Origin: Unio delphinus
Taxonomy: Eukaryota > Mollusca > Bivalvia > Unionida > Unionidae
Length of the DNA stretch: 64,000 bases
Direction: 5' to 3'
Assembly: GCA_029339505.1 (NCBI GenBank)
Contig: JAQISU010000058.1
Coordinates: 1,800,001 to 1,864,000 of the forward strand
This document shows, piece by piece, positions 1 to 14,500 of the stretch. Made by a program: the position numbers and the translations under genes. The notes under the pieces are model-generated. The model ran no database searches. It saw nothing but the letters and a program-made list of their open reading frames with translations, and was not told the DNA's origin. Numbering within the stretch: position 1 is the stretch's first letter; each line of letters begins with the position of its first letter.

Positions 1-154
1 GCCTACATTTTGTTGTTTGGGGTTCTTTTTTAGGCTTTTTCATTGTGTCATTTGCTAATGGCATTACTGAACCAGTGGCACCCCATTTCCGTCATCTAGG
101 CCACCATGTAACATTCCCAACCAAGATGATACAATTCCCACCTCAATTTGTATA

Positions 155-296
155 CATCAGTCTATGGGTTACATCAGGAATTCATGGGTTACATCAGTCT
201 ATGGGTTACATCAGGAATTCATGGGTTACATCAGTCTATGGGTTACATCAGGAATTCATGGGTTACATCAGTCTATGGGTTACATCAGGAATTCAT
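155..296. repeat. 37-bp minisatellite, about 4 copies
   Basis: Near-perfect tandem copies of a 37-bp unit containing GTCTATGGGTTACATCAGG and GAATTCATGGGTTACATCA. The unit itself holds two related half-units (both carry ATGGGTTACATCAG), so it probably arose by duplication of a half-length unit. It gives an open frame here, but the reading is repeat-driven and not a gene. Confidence 0.9.
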
Positions 297-902
297 CTGG
301 AAAGGTCCCAACTGAAGATTACTATTTGTATGTATAGTACATTTTGCAGGTGTATGGGAAAAATAACAAAGTTATGCCTCCATGGGCAGTTATATTGTAG
401 AAATAATGTTACACCTGCATGGATTCTTGGGATTTAGAAATTATCTGGTGCATATTAGGCACATGCAACGTAAGCAATTCACATACCACTCACTCCGTAC
501 AACAAACTACATTATATGGATATTGGACATCACTGTGCCGAATATGTTACACTACAATTCTAAACACACGCAAACAATAACACTAACATAAACACTGGTT
601 AGCAAATAGATGTCAGCGTGCCCAGTTGGAGGAGCTCAACTGTTGCCCATTTCACTGCACTCAGCAGCAACTGGATTCCAGAGGAGAAATCATGTCAAAT
701 CAAGCTTTGTGAAATAAGGCATTTCATTTTTGGAAGAATCAGCTTTGTGTGGAATAATTTCTCACATTGTTGGAAAGCTTAATGGTGGTGCGTAACTTCA
801 TTAAACAAGGTGAGAGACAAAATTACCTGACCTGTGTGCTGTGGTACAGAACTTCCTATACTGGTATTTCAGCTAAAAATCACAGTCCAAATTACATTCA
901 CA
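297..902. other. No gene recognised
   Basis: AT-rich sequence with short unconvincing frames only. I see no splice-flanked conserved exon, RNA gene or transposon terminus. It may be an intron of the antiporter gene whose exons start at 5375. Confidence 0.4.
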
Positions 903-2080
903 TCAGTGTCCAAGCTGATTAATTGTCAAGATGGCACCATATTCCCCATACATAGTGGACCATTCTTCTTTCAACCATTCATTAGATTTGCACACTTTGG
1001 AGGCATCAAATGAAATATCTGTTTGTAACAAGGTGGATCCATGATTGCCAACCTCTGTCCCAGATCCATAAGTCTGGACTGTGGACACATTTTGGGTCAG
1101 GTAGGACTGGCTTTTGGTCACAGCCTTTCCTTCTATTTTACTGGTACCTAAGATAATACGAAAATTGAGGGGATAGAACTGCAAAGTGACTATGATAGCC
1201 CCTCTCTATTGATGAAACTCTGTTTGATCTTGAAAAATAATAGGATCCCAGTAAAGTGCAACCTGCTCAGACATTCCCAGTTTCAGGTGTTTCTTTGCAG
1301 CCCATACAGGCTTCTACTTCATGCTTGGTTCTTATTAGAGCCTTTTCATATAAAGAAATTTGCATCTTAAGCCATAGAGATATCTTAAAAAAATGAAAAC
1401 CCTCCACCTAATACACTTGGTAGGTTTTGGGAACTTGTGCGCAGGCAGCATCCTCATCCCTTTGTGTGCCTTAATACCAAAGCTACATAACTCTTTTGGG
1501 GGCATTTTGAGGAGAAAAATTTGCTGGTACTAGTACAGGCTACCCCTCAATGATGTCTGATACATTCATACATCTTGGTATAAGGGTTAGAGACCAGTCC
1601 AGATGGACCTGTAAGTCAGTTTTTATGTGAATAGATCTAGATCACTCACCTTGTTTCTTAAGTGAAACCTTCTGTGGGTTTTGACTTGGCTCAACTCATG
1701 TAAGTTCCCGACTTTAGCTAGAACCTCAGTAGAATTACTGTTGTTTTCTTATATCCCTGCCTACATCATACAGAGCAAGCAAGTTGCATGCCCGTTGATA
1801 AACCTAGATGTAATGGTTAAATGATCCTATGATTCCAAAGGGCTTCATAGATGCAAAGTGCTTGCTGTTGGCAGGCAACTACAAGGTGGTCATCAGCTTC
1901 CCCAGGGATCGCACTGAGCTTTGCCACTGTCGCAGATTGCAATTTCTTACCCTTAATGGCAACAATATACCATCTGGTGATCTTTTCAGCAACAACATTT
2001 ATGGCTATTATAAATTGTATATACAATCTTGGGTTTGGAGTTGAGAAATTCAAGGCACCATGACAGGACGCCTCAAACAT
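903..2080 (-). pseudogene. Decayed coding sequence of unknown family, minus strand
   Basis: Reading the minus strand from about 2080 down to 903 gives protein-like stretches broken by in-frame stops. The best intact piece is 903-1184 (93 residues, containing YGSGTEVGNHGSTLLQTDI and KEEWSTMYGEYGAILTINQ). The same frame runs upstream through the start to about 1330, interrupted by stops near 1202 and 1320. A separate minus-strand stretch at 1817-2080 contains SAIPGEADDHLVVACQQQ. Residue use looks like real protein, but I do not recognise the family. It could be an old processed pseudogene or a mobile-element protein. Lack of a full frame argues against a working gene. Confidence 0.4.
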
Positions 2081-4147
2081 GGATATAAAATTTTGCTGGA
2101 ATCAATTGTTACGTAAGCAAATCCTTTGTTCATATTGGCAAACCACCCTAACATGGCATTGTTATATCATAATCCGCTTATGCTGATGTATGGCCTTAGT
2201 ACTCTGTGCTGTAATAAAACCCTAATAGTCATGCTACCTGACTAGATACAATCGACCATCTCTGAAGGCAGGAAATAAATGACTACAATGTACCAGACAA
2301 TCACATTTTTTTCTCCTTTTTGAAAAATGTACCAGAAAAATGTTTTCCTGAAACTTCAAAGAAAACTGATAACCTTTGAAGCATGGAACGTTTTGTATAT
2401 ATCCTAATCAAATGAAAACAAAATTCTGTCTCTGTCAATATTTTACAATTATTTGATGTTATATCACATATCATAATCATCAAGCAATAACAAATGGGAA
2501 ATTGTTTGGTCCTTCAAAGAGCACCTTATGTGGCACCTTCAGAACCTTCATCAAAGCAAGCCTAAGACCTTTAATCAAAGATAGTTGGCAACAAACAAAA
2601 ATTATGTTTTATTTTTTTATAGTTATTGAAACGTATTTATTTTGAGGTGAAAGTTTCTTGTTTGCAACCTAAAAATTTAAAGCATACAGTTAAACCCAAA
2701 TTAAAGTTGCAATATTTTGAAACAATATACATGTAACATCAAGTTAAATGAAGATGGGACATCTCGCACGAATGTGAAACATTTTAATTAATTTTGTTCA
2801 TGTTTTCATTTCTCTATGAATAGCCTCATTCCCTTTGTTAGCGTCATGGCAGTTTTATCTGGCTGACCAATTTAAATACATGTAGCATATAAGCAACTAT
2901 ACAACTGCGTACTACTAGGATAATAAATATCAGAGTGAATTGTTTCAGGAAACGTGTTTGTTGACAATGGGATATAGATCAAATGAGGACTTCCATTTTT
3001 TTATATCTATGTTTTAGTTGTGATTTCAAATGGAATTTGACTGATACATAACTGTTCTAACATATCATTAAATATTTGTAGGATTTTTTTTTGCAAGCAT
3101 TTATTTTATTTAACACATCGTGGAGTATACTACACAAAGGTACGTTGTCAGTATACAAGTGTATTTCAGACCAATTATCTTTATTTAATCCAATATTCCA
3201 TATTTTTATTGCATAAATCCTTGTCACTGATAACAGATCATCTCTTAAAAATGTAACTTGTACACGAGATTTCAATTTATTTTCACCCCCCGTCCCAACT
3301 TATCTAAACATTTGCTTATGTTGACAATATTACTTTATGTCGAGATCAATGGATAATACTGTATTATAAAAATGGCGATATATTTTCAAAATTGGTGACA
3401 AAATATTGAGGTTGGTAGTTTTTTGTGACAACTCTTATAATGCCAGCGCCATCCCTGGCTTCCTCAGGTTGATTGATACATTACAAGAGACTGATTGCAA
3501 GATATCAAGTCCATTTTCTTAAGCTTGAAATATGCCAAGAGGCCTGTCTTGAACTTTTTCTTTTGGTAGGAAAGAGGGTATACTCTCTCCAAAAGCCCTG
3601 GCATACTCTGAGGTACACAATAACCTCATTAATTTCCCTGTGAGCCATGCATTGGAACACATGGTTTTAATCTGAGACATCATAGAAGCTGTTGGCTGGT
3701 ACACTCAGTCAACCTTATCAAGATTTTGTCTTAGAGATCTGAAATCACTGAAATGAGAATTCAATCTGGTAGGTCAGATGTATGCAGCCCAGAGAATTAC
3801 CAGAGCTATATGATATCACCACAGCCTTGTTATGGGTTTATGTTTAGCACTTTTATTAAATTCTGCTAGATTTTCTTTTCAGTAAGGAAAAGTCATTCCT
3901 TTCTTTATATTGAATATTATTGTTATGGGTCATGCACACATGCCAACCATTACACTTTTGGCATAATTATTATGCTTTTTTTCAGTAAATTATGCATTAT
4001 GCTTTAATGTATATGGATTACACATTTTCGGTATATCATCCTTGCCAAAAAATCAATTATTTGTTTTCTCGTTTTTATTAACATTCCAATTATCCCACAG
4101 ACCACAGACCATATTTTAGAAAAGACTGCTTTTACATAACTACAATA
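2081..4147. other. No gene recognised
   Basis: AT-rich, intron-like sequence. No conserved exon, RNA gene or clear repeat array seen on either strand. Confidence 0.4.
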
Positions 4148-4236
4148 CAGTGGGACCCCGCTATAACATGGTAGTTGGGAGCCATAGAATCCGACCGTGT
4201 TATGAACCGAACCATGTTATAAGCAACCATGTACAA
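4148..4236 (+). mobile_element. Fragment of a pogo/Tigger-like DNA transposon or MITE
   Basis: CAGTGGGACCCCGCTATAAC follows a TA dinucleotide at 4146-4147. This resembles the CAGTNNAACCYCGYTATAAC ends of pogo/Tigger-type Tc1-mariner elements and their MITEs. A repeated internal phrase (CCGTGTTATGAACCGAACC, then CCATGTTATAAGC) follows. The second inverted end is not seen, so this is a truncated copy. The family call is from memory of the terminus. Confidence 0.45.
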
Positions 4237-5374
4237 TACCAACACATTTTTGGATTTAATTGGGGGTGGGGGTGGGGGTAAAATAAAGACGGGAGCGAAA
4301 ATGCATGGCACAATTACCATTTTTGATCAATATATATTAAATGAGATAAACAATTGCTGTGGTAACAGAAATTGCAGATATAATATATTACTTTATTCAG
4401 AGAACCATGCATTGGTACATACACGTGTCTAATTTATATATACATGCATAATTTATTGCATGAAAAGAGTATCAACACCGTGTACTCACCAGCGAATCTT
4501 GTAACATACATTGAATCCATAATAAAATATTTCCATTGAAAATATCCACACACGGATGTAAAATATTCAATAATTTTGTCACAGATCATGATGTGACTGA
4601 ATTCAATGAAAAGAAAATAACAAAAATTATGTAACGGGTGTACGTAATGAATGATGAAATAGTACATGTCCGTAGATTAAATAATGGAAGCTAAAGTGTA
4701 TTCTTATAATAACTACATGTACATCTCAGGATCTTTATGTCTCTGAATTCAGTCATTGTAAATTTTAGCACATTTTCCCACCCAAGCTGCTAGTCAAAGT
4801 CCTTTGAACTTACCGCCCAGCTATTGCATCATGTTCTTTTGATGTACTCTAATAAATACAGCAGGCAGAACTGGCTGTATTTTAACCACTGAATTATGTC
4901 ACTGTAAATATCAGCACAGCTAAAATGATAAAGTAACTTGCAGAATTCGAATTTACTAGTCAACAGATTGCATAAAACAACACTGCCATGCCACACACAC
5001 ATATTGGCGGCTTTTTGTTTCTTTGATGAAGTATAAATTGTTTCCCCCTGATTTGAACAAGTTTAGCTCGGCAGTTCACTTTGATGATAAACAATGTACT
5101 TAAATTAATTGATTTATACATTCTGGTGAGAATCTTTTATTAAACCCCGCATTGGCTGTTACTTAGTTGTGTATGAAATTAAGAGAACATATATCGGAGA
5201 TTATTAGAGCAACTAGTTATAAAGTATTTTCATTTTCAGTATTACTAATGAAATTTGATATTAACAAAAAGCATTTACTGATCAAGTGAACTTTATTAAA
5301 AATTTTAAAGTAGCTCCTGTGTATTTTAAACTTTAATATTTCATAAATTTTCTCTATTTTTTTTTTTATTTCAG

Positions 5375-5511
5375 GTTTGGGTTTGGCCACTCTATTCATT
5401 AGTCTTGTCTTCCGTCTTATTGTATCATTCCTTGCAGTATTTGGAACACCTCTGAATCTTAGGGAGAAACTATTCATTCCATTTGCCTGGATGCCAAAAG
5501 CTACAGTTCAG
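5375..5511 (+). CDS. SLC9B2: SLC9B-like exon A
   Basis: Acceptor TTTTTTATTTCAG ends at 5374; donor GTGAAG starts at 5512. The exon is 137 nt and takes the first base of its first codon from the previous exon (phase 1 in, phase 0 out). It encodes GLGLATLF through MPKATVQ: one membrane helix, a short charged loop (NLREKLF), and the conserved AWMPKATVQ segment that ends exactly at the splice junction. Confidence 0.88.
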
Positions 5512-8500
5512 GTGAAGCTCATGGAAAAGTTACATTAGTTTTCTCTCATATAATTTAATCAGGCTGCCATACTGACATTTAACCAGTTTTATTGTGCTGT
5601 TAATAGCCACTAATACAGTTAAAAAGTTGGATTATAGTTTTTGTCTTTAATGACTTACCCTACCATTCTTGTGTTGGGGTATACAGTTTTACTTTGTTTC
5701 AATGCATCTATTCAAGTTCTGTTTAAAGTTAGTGTCTTGGGCATTGCGGTGGGGCATACAGTTTTACCTTGTTTGGCCATGCATTTTGCTAAGTTTTGTG
5801 AATAGATCATTGTCTCAGGCACTGTATTGGAGCATGAAGTTTACATTGCACACTGCATAGGTCAGTAATCTCTGGAATGTTGTAGGGGGGCATACAGTTG
5901 ACCCTTGTCTGTCCATGCATTTAGTTAAGTTTTGTATACAAGTCAGTATCTCTGGAATGTTGTAGGGGTATACAGTAACCCTTGTCTGTGCATGCATTTA
6001 GTTATATTTTGTTTATAGGTCAGTGTCTCTAGCACTGTGGGGGGCATACAATTTTATCCTTGTCTGTCCATGCATTTATGTTTAGCATATAGTTCATTGT
6101 CTCAGGTACTGTGTTGGGGCTTGATGTTTTAGCCTTGTTTGTCCTTGCATTGTCCATTTCTTGGTCATTTTGGTGGATTATGTTTGTTTCCTGAACACAT
6201 TGTCAGTGTCCAGTTTTGGAACTTTGACATTAATCATGAAAGTAATTTTTCTACAGTGCCATATTGTTTATTAATTTGATTGTTGGTAAAATATAACCAT
6301 TACTTTGTTTGAAAAATGGGCACTATGGTTCACCAAGGTATCAAGTGATGGCATAACAATGAACATTTTCTAGTACTGTGGTTCATTTAGGTATCAAGTG
6401 ATGGCATAACAATGAACATTTTCTAGCACTGTGGTTCATTTAGGTATCAAGTGATGGCATAACAATGAACATTTTCTAGCACTGTGGTTCATTTAGGTAT
6501 CAAGTGATGGCATAACAATGAACATTTTCTAGCACTGTGGTTCATTTAGGTATCATGTGATGGCATAACAGTGAGTATTTTCCAGCACTGTGGTTCATTT
6601 AGGTATCAAGTGATGGCATAACAGTGAGTATTTTCCAGCACTGTGGTTCATTTAGGTATCAAGTGATGGCATAACAGTGAGTATTTTCCAGCACTGTGGT
6701 TCATTTAGGTATCAAGTGACGGCATAACAATGAGTATTTTCCAGCACTGTGGTTCATTTAGGTATCAAGTGATGGCGTAACAATGAGTATTTTTCAGCAC
6801 TGTGGTTCATTTAGGTATCATGTGATGGCGTAACAATGAATATTTTCCAGCACTGTGGTTCATTTAGGTATCAAGTGATGGCATAACAGTGATTATTTTC
6901 CAGCACTGTGGTTCATTTAGGTATCAAGTGATGGCGTAACAATGATTATTTTCCAGCACTGTGGTTCATTTAGGTAACAAGTGATGGCATAACAGTGAGT
7001 ATTTTCCAGCACTGTGGTTCATTCAGGTAACAAGTGATGGCATAACAGTGAGTATTTTCCAGCACTGTGGTTCATTTAGGTATCAAGTGATGGCATAGCA
7101 GTGAGTATTTTCCAGCACTGTGGTTCATTTAGGTATCAAGTGATGGCATAACAATGAGTATTTTCCAGCACTGTGGTTCATTTAGGTATCAAGTGATGGC
7201 GTAACAATGAGTATTTTCCAGCACTGTGGTTCATTTAGGTATCATGTGATGGCGTAACAATGAATATTTTCCAGCACTGTGGTTCATTTAGGTATCAAAT
7301 GATGGCATAACAGTATTTTCCAGCACTGTGGTTCATTTAGGTATCAAGTGATGGCGTAACAATGATTATTTTCCAGCACTGTGGTTCATTTAGGTATCAA
7401 GTGATGGCATAACAGTGAGTATTTTCCAGCACTGTGGTTCATTTAGGTATCAAGTTATGGCATAACAGTGAGTATTTTCCAGCACTGTGGTTCATTTAGG
7501 TATCAAGTGATGGCGTAACAATGATTATTTTCCAGCACTGTGGTTCATTTAGGTATCAAGTGATGGCATAACAGTGAGTATTTTCCAGCACTGTGGTTCA
7601 TTTAGGTATCAAGTGATGGCATAACAGTGAGTATTTTCCAGCACTGTGGTTCATTTAGGTAACAAGTGATGGCATAACAGTGAGTATTTTCCAGCACTGT
7701 GGTTCATTTAGGTATCAAGTGATGGCATAACAGTATTTTCCAGCACTGTAGTTCATTTAGGTATCAAGTGATGGCATAACAGTGAGTATTTTCCAGCACT
7801 GTGGTTCATGGAGGTAACAAGTGATGGCTTAACAATGAGTATTTTGCAACACAGATGTTACAGTTGATGGCATAACAATGTGTATTTTAAAGCCGGCTCA
7901 CTGAAATAACATGCAATGGCATAATTATAGATTACTCCATTTGTATTGGAAAATATGAACGAGTTTTTCAGATGGAAATTGGGAAATGCAGTATATCCAT
8001 CTGATAAAACGAATTCCTATTTTCCCATACAAATGCAGTAATGTTTTTATATCATATGCTATTATTTCAAAATACTTATTTTCCTATTATTTTTTTTTCT
8101 TTTTATTTTTCAGCCACCATTACATTTTTTCAAAAAGAGCATTTGAAGAACCTTACTATATTGGCTGAAATTTTAATTTCATAAATATTCATTGGTTAAT
8201 CACACAACTGTTATATTTAAAGAAATGTTTAATGAAGGTGGCTAATTCATTGATGAACTTTATTATTATTGATTATTCAAATCAGTCTCTCTCCTCTTTC
8301 CAAAAATTACCTGTTAAATGTTTGCTGATGACATTGAAGAGAGCTAAACCCATGTTTATGAGGAAAATTCTCAGCCTTGGTAAATGTTTTTAAAGATATA
8401 ATTATATTTACCTGTCAATATTGAAAGATTCTTCCCCCCCCTCTCCATCCACTCTGATGTCCTAAGTGTGTACCATAGGCTGCAATTATGGGATAAGATG

Positions 8501-11500
8501 CTGTAATATTGGCTGCAATTATGGGATAAGGTACTGTAATATTGGCTGCATTTCTAAGATAATAGTCATAGGAAGTTTGGCACTTGACCATTGCTAGAAT
8601 CTGCAGTAAGGTATGGTTTTCTTAATTTACCTTTAGTCTTATATATGTTGACATGTACCCAGCTGACAACAATCAAGATTCATATTTGTTGTTGCATATT
8701 AATGTAGCAAATGAATCTATCATTTTGTTATTTTAAGTAAACAGGATATATATTAAGTGATTAATTGATCAGTTGATTGGAGGTAAATGACACATCAGTA
8801 CAGAAGTTAATATTGTCTTAAAGTAATTACACACCAAGACAGTCAAATGGATCTGACCTAGCACATCACATGATGGCAGCTTTGTGTCAGTAGTATTATC
8901 TGTATTATGTACAAGTATGTACTGTAGTTGTCACATAGAGGTTATGTGATTATGTACAAGTATGTACTGTAGTTGTCACATAGAGGTTATGTGATTATGT
9001 ACAAGTATGTACTGTAGTTGTCACATAGAGGTTATGTGATTATGTACAAGTATGTACTGTAGTTGTCACATAGAGTTTATTTGATTATGTACAAGTATGT
9101 ACTGTAGTTGTCACATAGAGGTTATGTGATTATGTACAAGTATGTACTGTTGTTGTCACATACAGGTTATGTGATTATGTACAAGTATGTACTGTATTTA
9201 TTATGTAGGGTTTATTTGTATTGTGTATGAATGAGTATGAAGTGGAGTTATGACAGAGGGTTGTGCATTTATGTACAAGTATGTACTGTAGTAGTCACTA
9301 TGTATTTTGTGTATTTTGTACAAGTATGTACTGTATTAGTCAAATAGGGTTATGTGTATTATGTACAAGATTATGTAAAAGTATGTACTGTATTAGTCAA
9401 ATAGGGTTATGTGTATTATGTACAAGTATGTACTGTAGTTCACATATAGTGTTATATGATTATTTCAATGTAGAGCTAATGTGATAATGCCCCAGTATGC
9501 CTGACATAATATTGAGCAACTCTTTTTACACTGTTTGAGGTCAAGACTTTGGATCATAATGTATAAATCTGTAGTTGTGCACAAAGATCCTAAAGGTTGT
9601 TTAAAAAAGTTAATTGCAATGGGGGTTAGGGATTTTAGCAGCAGAACAAATCAGCAAGATAAAATGGTGGGGGAGTGTGAAGGTGAATAAATAAACATGG
9701 TATATATGTAGGAGAGTAAATTGTTTGTCATTTCTGATGCTAAATACATCTTGTTTCTTTCAGGCTGCCATAGGTGCACTTGCATATGACAAGGCTATTG
9801 AGTTCAACAGATCAGAAGAGACTGTGTATGGCAGACAGATATTGACAATAGCAGTGCTAAGTATTTTAGTTACAGCTCCAATTGGTGCCGCTATAATTTC
9901 ACTATTAGGACCACGATTACTGCATAAAACAGAAAACAAGATAACAGAACCTCCCAGGCTACAAGAATGTGTGGATGAAGAAAGAGGGTATGTACTTGTG
10001 ACTCACTGTGTGTAAATGTCAGATGCTGGTGTGAAGCAAGAGAAAGCTGGAATGCAGCTTGATAATGTTAATTGTAGCATTGTAATAAATAACTCTTTTG
10101 TAATTTTATTTTTAAAATTAAAATCTTCATTGAGTCAGTTTTAAGTTGATTAAAATCAATAGTCCATAATACAGTGAAACATGTGAGTTATGTATTATGC
10201 TGGCAGATAGGGTCTACTCTATTCATTCAGATCTTTATATCAGATGGAGATTGAAGATCCAGATCTAACCACACATTTGATACCAACAGGTCTCTGACAA
10301 TTTGTTCATTTTGCTCATGATTACAAGTGGAGAGTGAAGATGTTGGTCAGTGGACACATTGTATTATATGTACATACCCTAACTGTTTTAAGTTCATTGT
10401 ATCTGAGACATGATATAGGAAGTTCTATCCAATCACCACAAAGTTATTCAGGCTTGAAGTCCATTGTTTCAGTATTTTGTTATTGTCTTGATATTGCTTC
10501 ATTGAGAAAGGTGAAGGGAGCATTTTGTATTTTTGTGTGTTTTATTATTGCATTATCAGACTTAGAAGCATCTTCTTATGATGTTGATATGTTATCAAAA
10601 CTTTTTCAATCTGTAAGGCCATGTAAAGTTTTGGTATGGCCATGTAAAGTTTTGGTATGGCCCAATGTCATTCATCATCTGCATTTGCTGTCACACAAAT
10701 GGTGCCAGATGTTAAGCGAAACATTCATTTATGGAATGACATGTATTTGACCTGCACATCCAAGTTACTAACAAAATTGTATTTCCTACAGTGTACTGTA
10801 ATTATGGCACATAATATATAGATTACACTTTTTTTGCTCAGGTTATGCTTTTTGGCCAGTTATATTTCCAGAAATTATGCTTATTCCTGTCTCACGGTTG
10901 GCATGTATCAAAATACAACCACCATTAGGGTTCAACATCAATACAAGTCCAGTCTCTTACAGCTGATAATAGTGTGGAGAACTAGTGGAGTTTTTCTTGT
11001 GGCTAGACTATGGAACTATTGAAAAAAAAAGCAAGGACAAAAACAATGGAAAAAGCTCTAAAACATTAAGAAAAAAATGGAAAAAACCCAGTCAGTCTAG
11101 TCATGGTATGGATTAGTAACAAAGTCTGTATTGAAATACTGACTTGTATTATAGGATGTAATGTGCAGTGTTCCTGGTTATCATAATGCTTGATATTTAC
11201 ACACAGCTGTGATGGATCAGGTTTTTATGCAGTTTGTTGCATTTTAAATGATCTTATTGCAGTACCATAGCACATTTTTAGCTCTTAATATGACATTATA
11301 ACTGTAATATAATCAGTTGGAGTGACAGAAAGAATCAGCTTATGATCAAGTATATATTTGCCCTAAATATATGCTGATTTTATCTGTCAGAAAATTGGAT
11401 TAAAAGCCTCATAAAAGCAAGAGGCACAAGTGGTATATACTTGCACACATCTGGTCCAACTGCAAATTATCTAAACCCCGATCTTTAGTCACATAATGCA

Positions 11501-14500
11501 CTTGAAGATTTGGGTTTATATAGATTATTATGGTTAATAACAAACAAATTAATCTGAGCCTGATCTGCGAGCACTATTTACAATGGTAGATCAGGGCTGT
11601 GTTGTTTACATTTAGACCTGGTTTGCAAGATGTATTTTAAAAGGTGACAGCAATTTAAATTTGTATGCTTTCACTTCATTAGACTTCATCTAAACAGTAA
11701 TAGTTTTGTATCAGTGGAGAGTAAACATATGTTTATGGTAATTGCTTTTTAAAAAGATGGAAAAAATAAGGATGTTTAAATATATTTTTTGCAGAACATT
11801 TTTCAAACCTAACTAGGAATCTAATTTCAAAGAAGGACTTGGAACACCAGTAACTTTGTTTATATGTGAAAATTGAAAAATAAATATTTCATACCATGAA
11901 AATCTCACATTATTTTAATTATTTAAAGCCAGTTATGGAGATTGTTTGTTTGTTTGTTTGATTAGGATTTTTAACGTAGCTTTAACAATTTTTCAGCCAT
12001 ATCGCTACGATGTCTGCAGTGAGGCAGTTTATAGTGATGTCTAGCACTGAGACATCATGCCGCAGACATGTAGCATGATGTCTCACCCAGTCACATTATC
12101 CTGACACCAGGCCAACCAGTCCTAACACTAACCTCTTTATGCTGAGCGTCAAGCGAGGCAGCTGTTAGTACCATTTTTGTAAGTCTTTGGTATGACTCGG
12201 CCGGGGATCGAACCGACGACCTCCCGCTTCTGGGGCGGACGCTCTAACCACTAGGCCACCGGAGCGGTTATATGGAGATTGTACTGATGTGCCTTTGGAT
12301 AAATGTTTTAATATGCATTTGCTGCATTGTTTTTTTCCTTCTCCAGCCAGTATAAGAAACTGAATTGACTGTTTAAATTGCATTCAATTCACACATGTCT
12401 AAAACTGAACTAATAATTGACATGTCTTCTAGAGTACTAAAAAGACAAGGGACTAAATGCTTGTCTAAACTGATAATGACCATTATTTCATTTGTAATGT
12501 AGCATAATAAATTCCATGTTGGATAGTTTTTAAAATTCTGCTTGGATCCAAGTAAATATTGAAATATTTTAACTAGTAAAATATATTTGACTTCAGGTAG
12601 CATTTCCAAGGATATATTTGTTTATGCATGTACCATTGTATTATATCATAGATGAAAACAGTAACTATAATGTCAGTGGCTCAATTAAATTCTGTTTCTC
12701 AGCAGTTGTTGATATTTCCCATCCAAAATATCAATACTGATACTTTTTTTTATCAATGAGTGCACATCATTTACTAGTACTTTTCCATTGTATGAATTGC
12801 ATAGAGATATGAAACATCTTTTTCTGCATTGTCTCTTCACTTATAATTTGTAAAAGTTTTGTTACACTCCTGCAAAAGCTGTTAAAAGTTGATAAATTAT
12901 TTTATTGGTTGCCATGCATGGTAGCTAGATCTGAGGTTTTATTGGTTGCCATGCATAATTGCCTGAGCTGTTTTTTTTGCTGTCATGCATTGTAACCAGA
13001 TATGAACATTTAGTACAAAAGCTCATTAGAATGAAAGAGCAATGAATTAAGTGATAGGTGAATATTTATTGATATGTATTATAGTAGATAAGCCCATTAG
13101 AATGAAAGAGGAATGAATTCAGTGGTAGGTGAATATTTATTCAAATGTATGTTAGTAGATAAGTTCATTAGAATGGAAGAGGAATGAATTGAGTGATAGG
13201 TGAATATTTATTCAAATGTATGTTAGTAGATAAGTTCATTAGAATGAAAGAGGAATGAATTGAGTGATAGGTGAATATTTATTTGTATGTATTAAGAGTA
13301 GATAAGCTCATTAGAATGAAATTATGTTTGAACACTTTACTGCATTTACAGATATACAATGTTCACCAAGCAACAAAGAGGAGTTACTGAGATCTGCTAT
13401 CAAGAATTATGCTGGCAGTTCAAGATTTCATGTTAGTGCTTCGTCATATGTGAAATGTGAAATAAACAGCAAAGATCATGATCTGCACGTGTATATGTAG
13501 TGGCAGATCAGGATTTCGTGTATTTGCTATGTCATATGTAAAATAGATAGCAAAGATCATGATCTGCACGTGTATATGTAGTGGCAGATCAGGATTTTGT
13601 GTATTTGCTATGTCATATGTGAAATAAATAGCAAAGATCATAATCTGCAAGTGTATATGTAGTGGCAGATCAGGATTTCATGTATTTGCTATGTCATATG
13701 TAAAATAAATAGCAAAGATCATGATCTGCAAGTGTATATGTAGTGGCAGATCAGGATTTCGTGTATTTGCTATGTCATATGTAAAATAAATAGCAAAGAT
13801 CATGATCTGCAAGTGTATATGTAGTGGCAGATCAGGATTTTGTGTATTTGCTATGTCATATGTAAAATAAACAGCAAAGATCATGATCTGCAAGTGTATA
13901 TGTAGTGGCAGATCAGGATTTCGTGTATTTGCTATGTCATATGTAAAATAAACAGCAAAGATCATGATCTGCAAGTGTATATGTAGTGGCAGATCAGGAT
14001 TTCGTGTATTTGCTATGTCATATGTAAAATAAATAGCAAAGATCATGATCTGCAAGTGTATATGTAGTGGCAGATCAGGATTTCGTGTATTTGCTATGTC
14101 ATATGTAAAATAAACAGCAAAGATCATGATCTGCAAGTGTATATGTAGTGGCAGATCAGGATTTTGTGTATTTGCTATGTCATATGTAAAATAAATAGCA
14201 AAGATCATGATCTGCAAGTAAATGTGTAGTGGCAGATCAGGGTCAATTCTCATTGCAGTTTGCTGTAATCATTATTCATGAACAAATACAGTATCCTGTG
14301 TAGTATGACCTTTAACTCAGTAATACTACACTGTTTCAAATCTACATGTAGGTAAGTCATTGAAGAGACATTGTTTCAAATCTACATGTAGGTAAGTCAT
14401 TGAAGAGACATTGTTTCAAATCTACATGTAGGTAAGTCATTGAAGAGACATTGTTTCAAATCTTCATGTAGGTAAGTCATTGAAGAGATAGCATTTATGC

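Noticed and set aside
10334..10750. 138-codon frame
   Set aside because: No domain, no splice evidence, and it contains a local duplication; likely chance in intronic DNA.
12190..12267. tRNA gene
   Set aside because: A and B boxes are present, but the sequence continues into a shared SINE body and has other copies; the cloverleaf is not intact.
13440..14253. Long minus-strand frame (191 codons) of perfect 27-residue repeats
   Set aside because: Produced by an 81-bp tandem array without stops in one frame; no initiation or splice context and no known domain.
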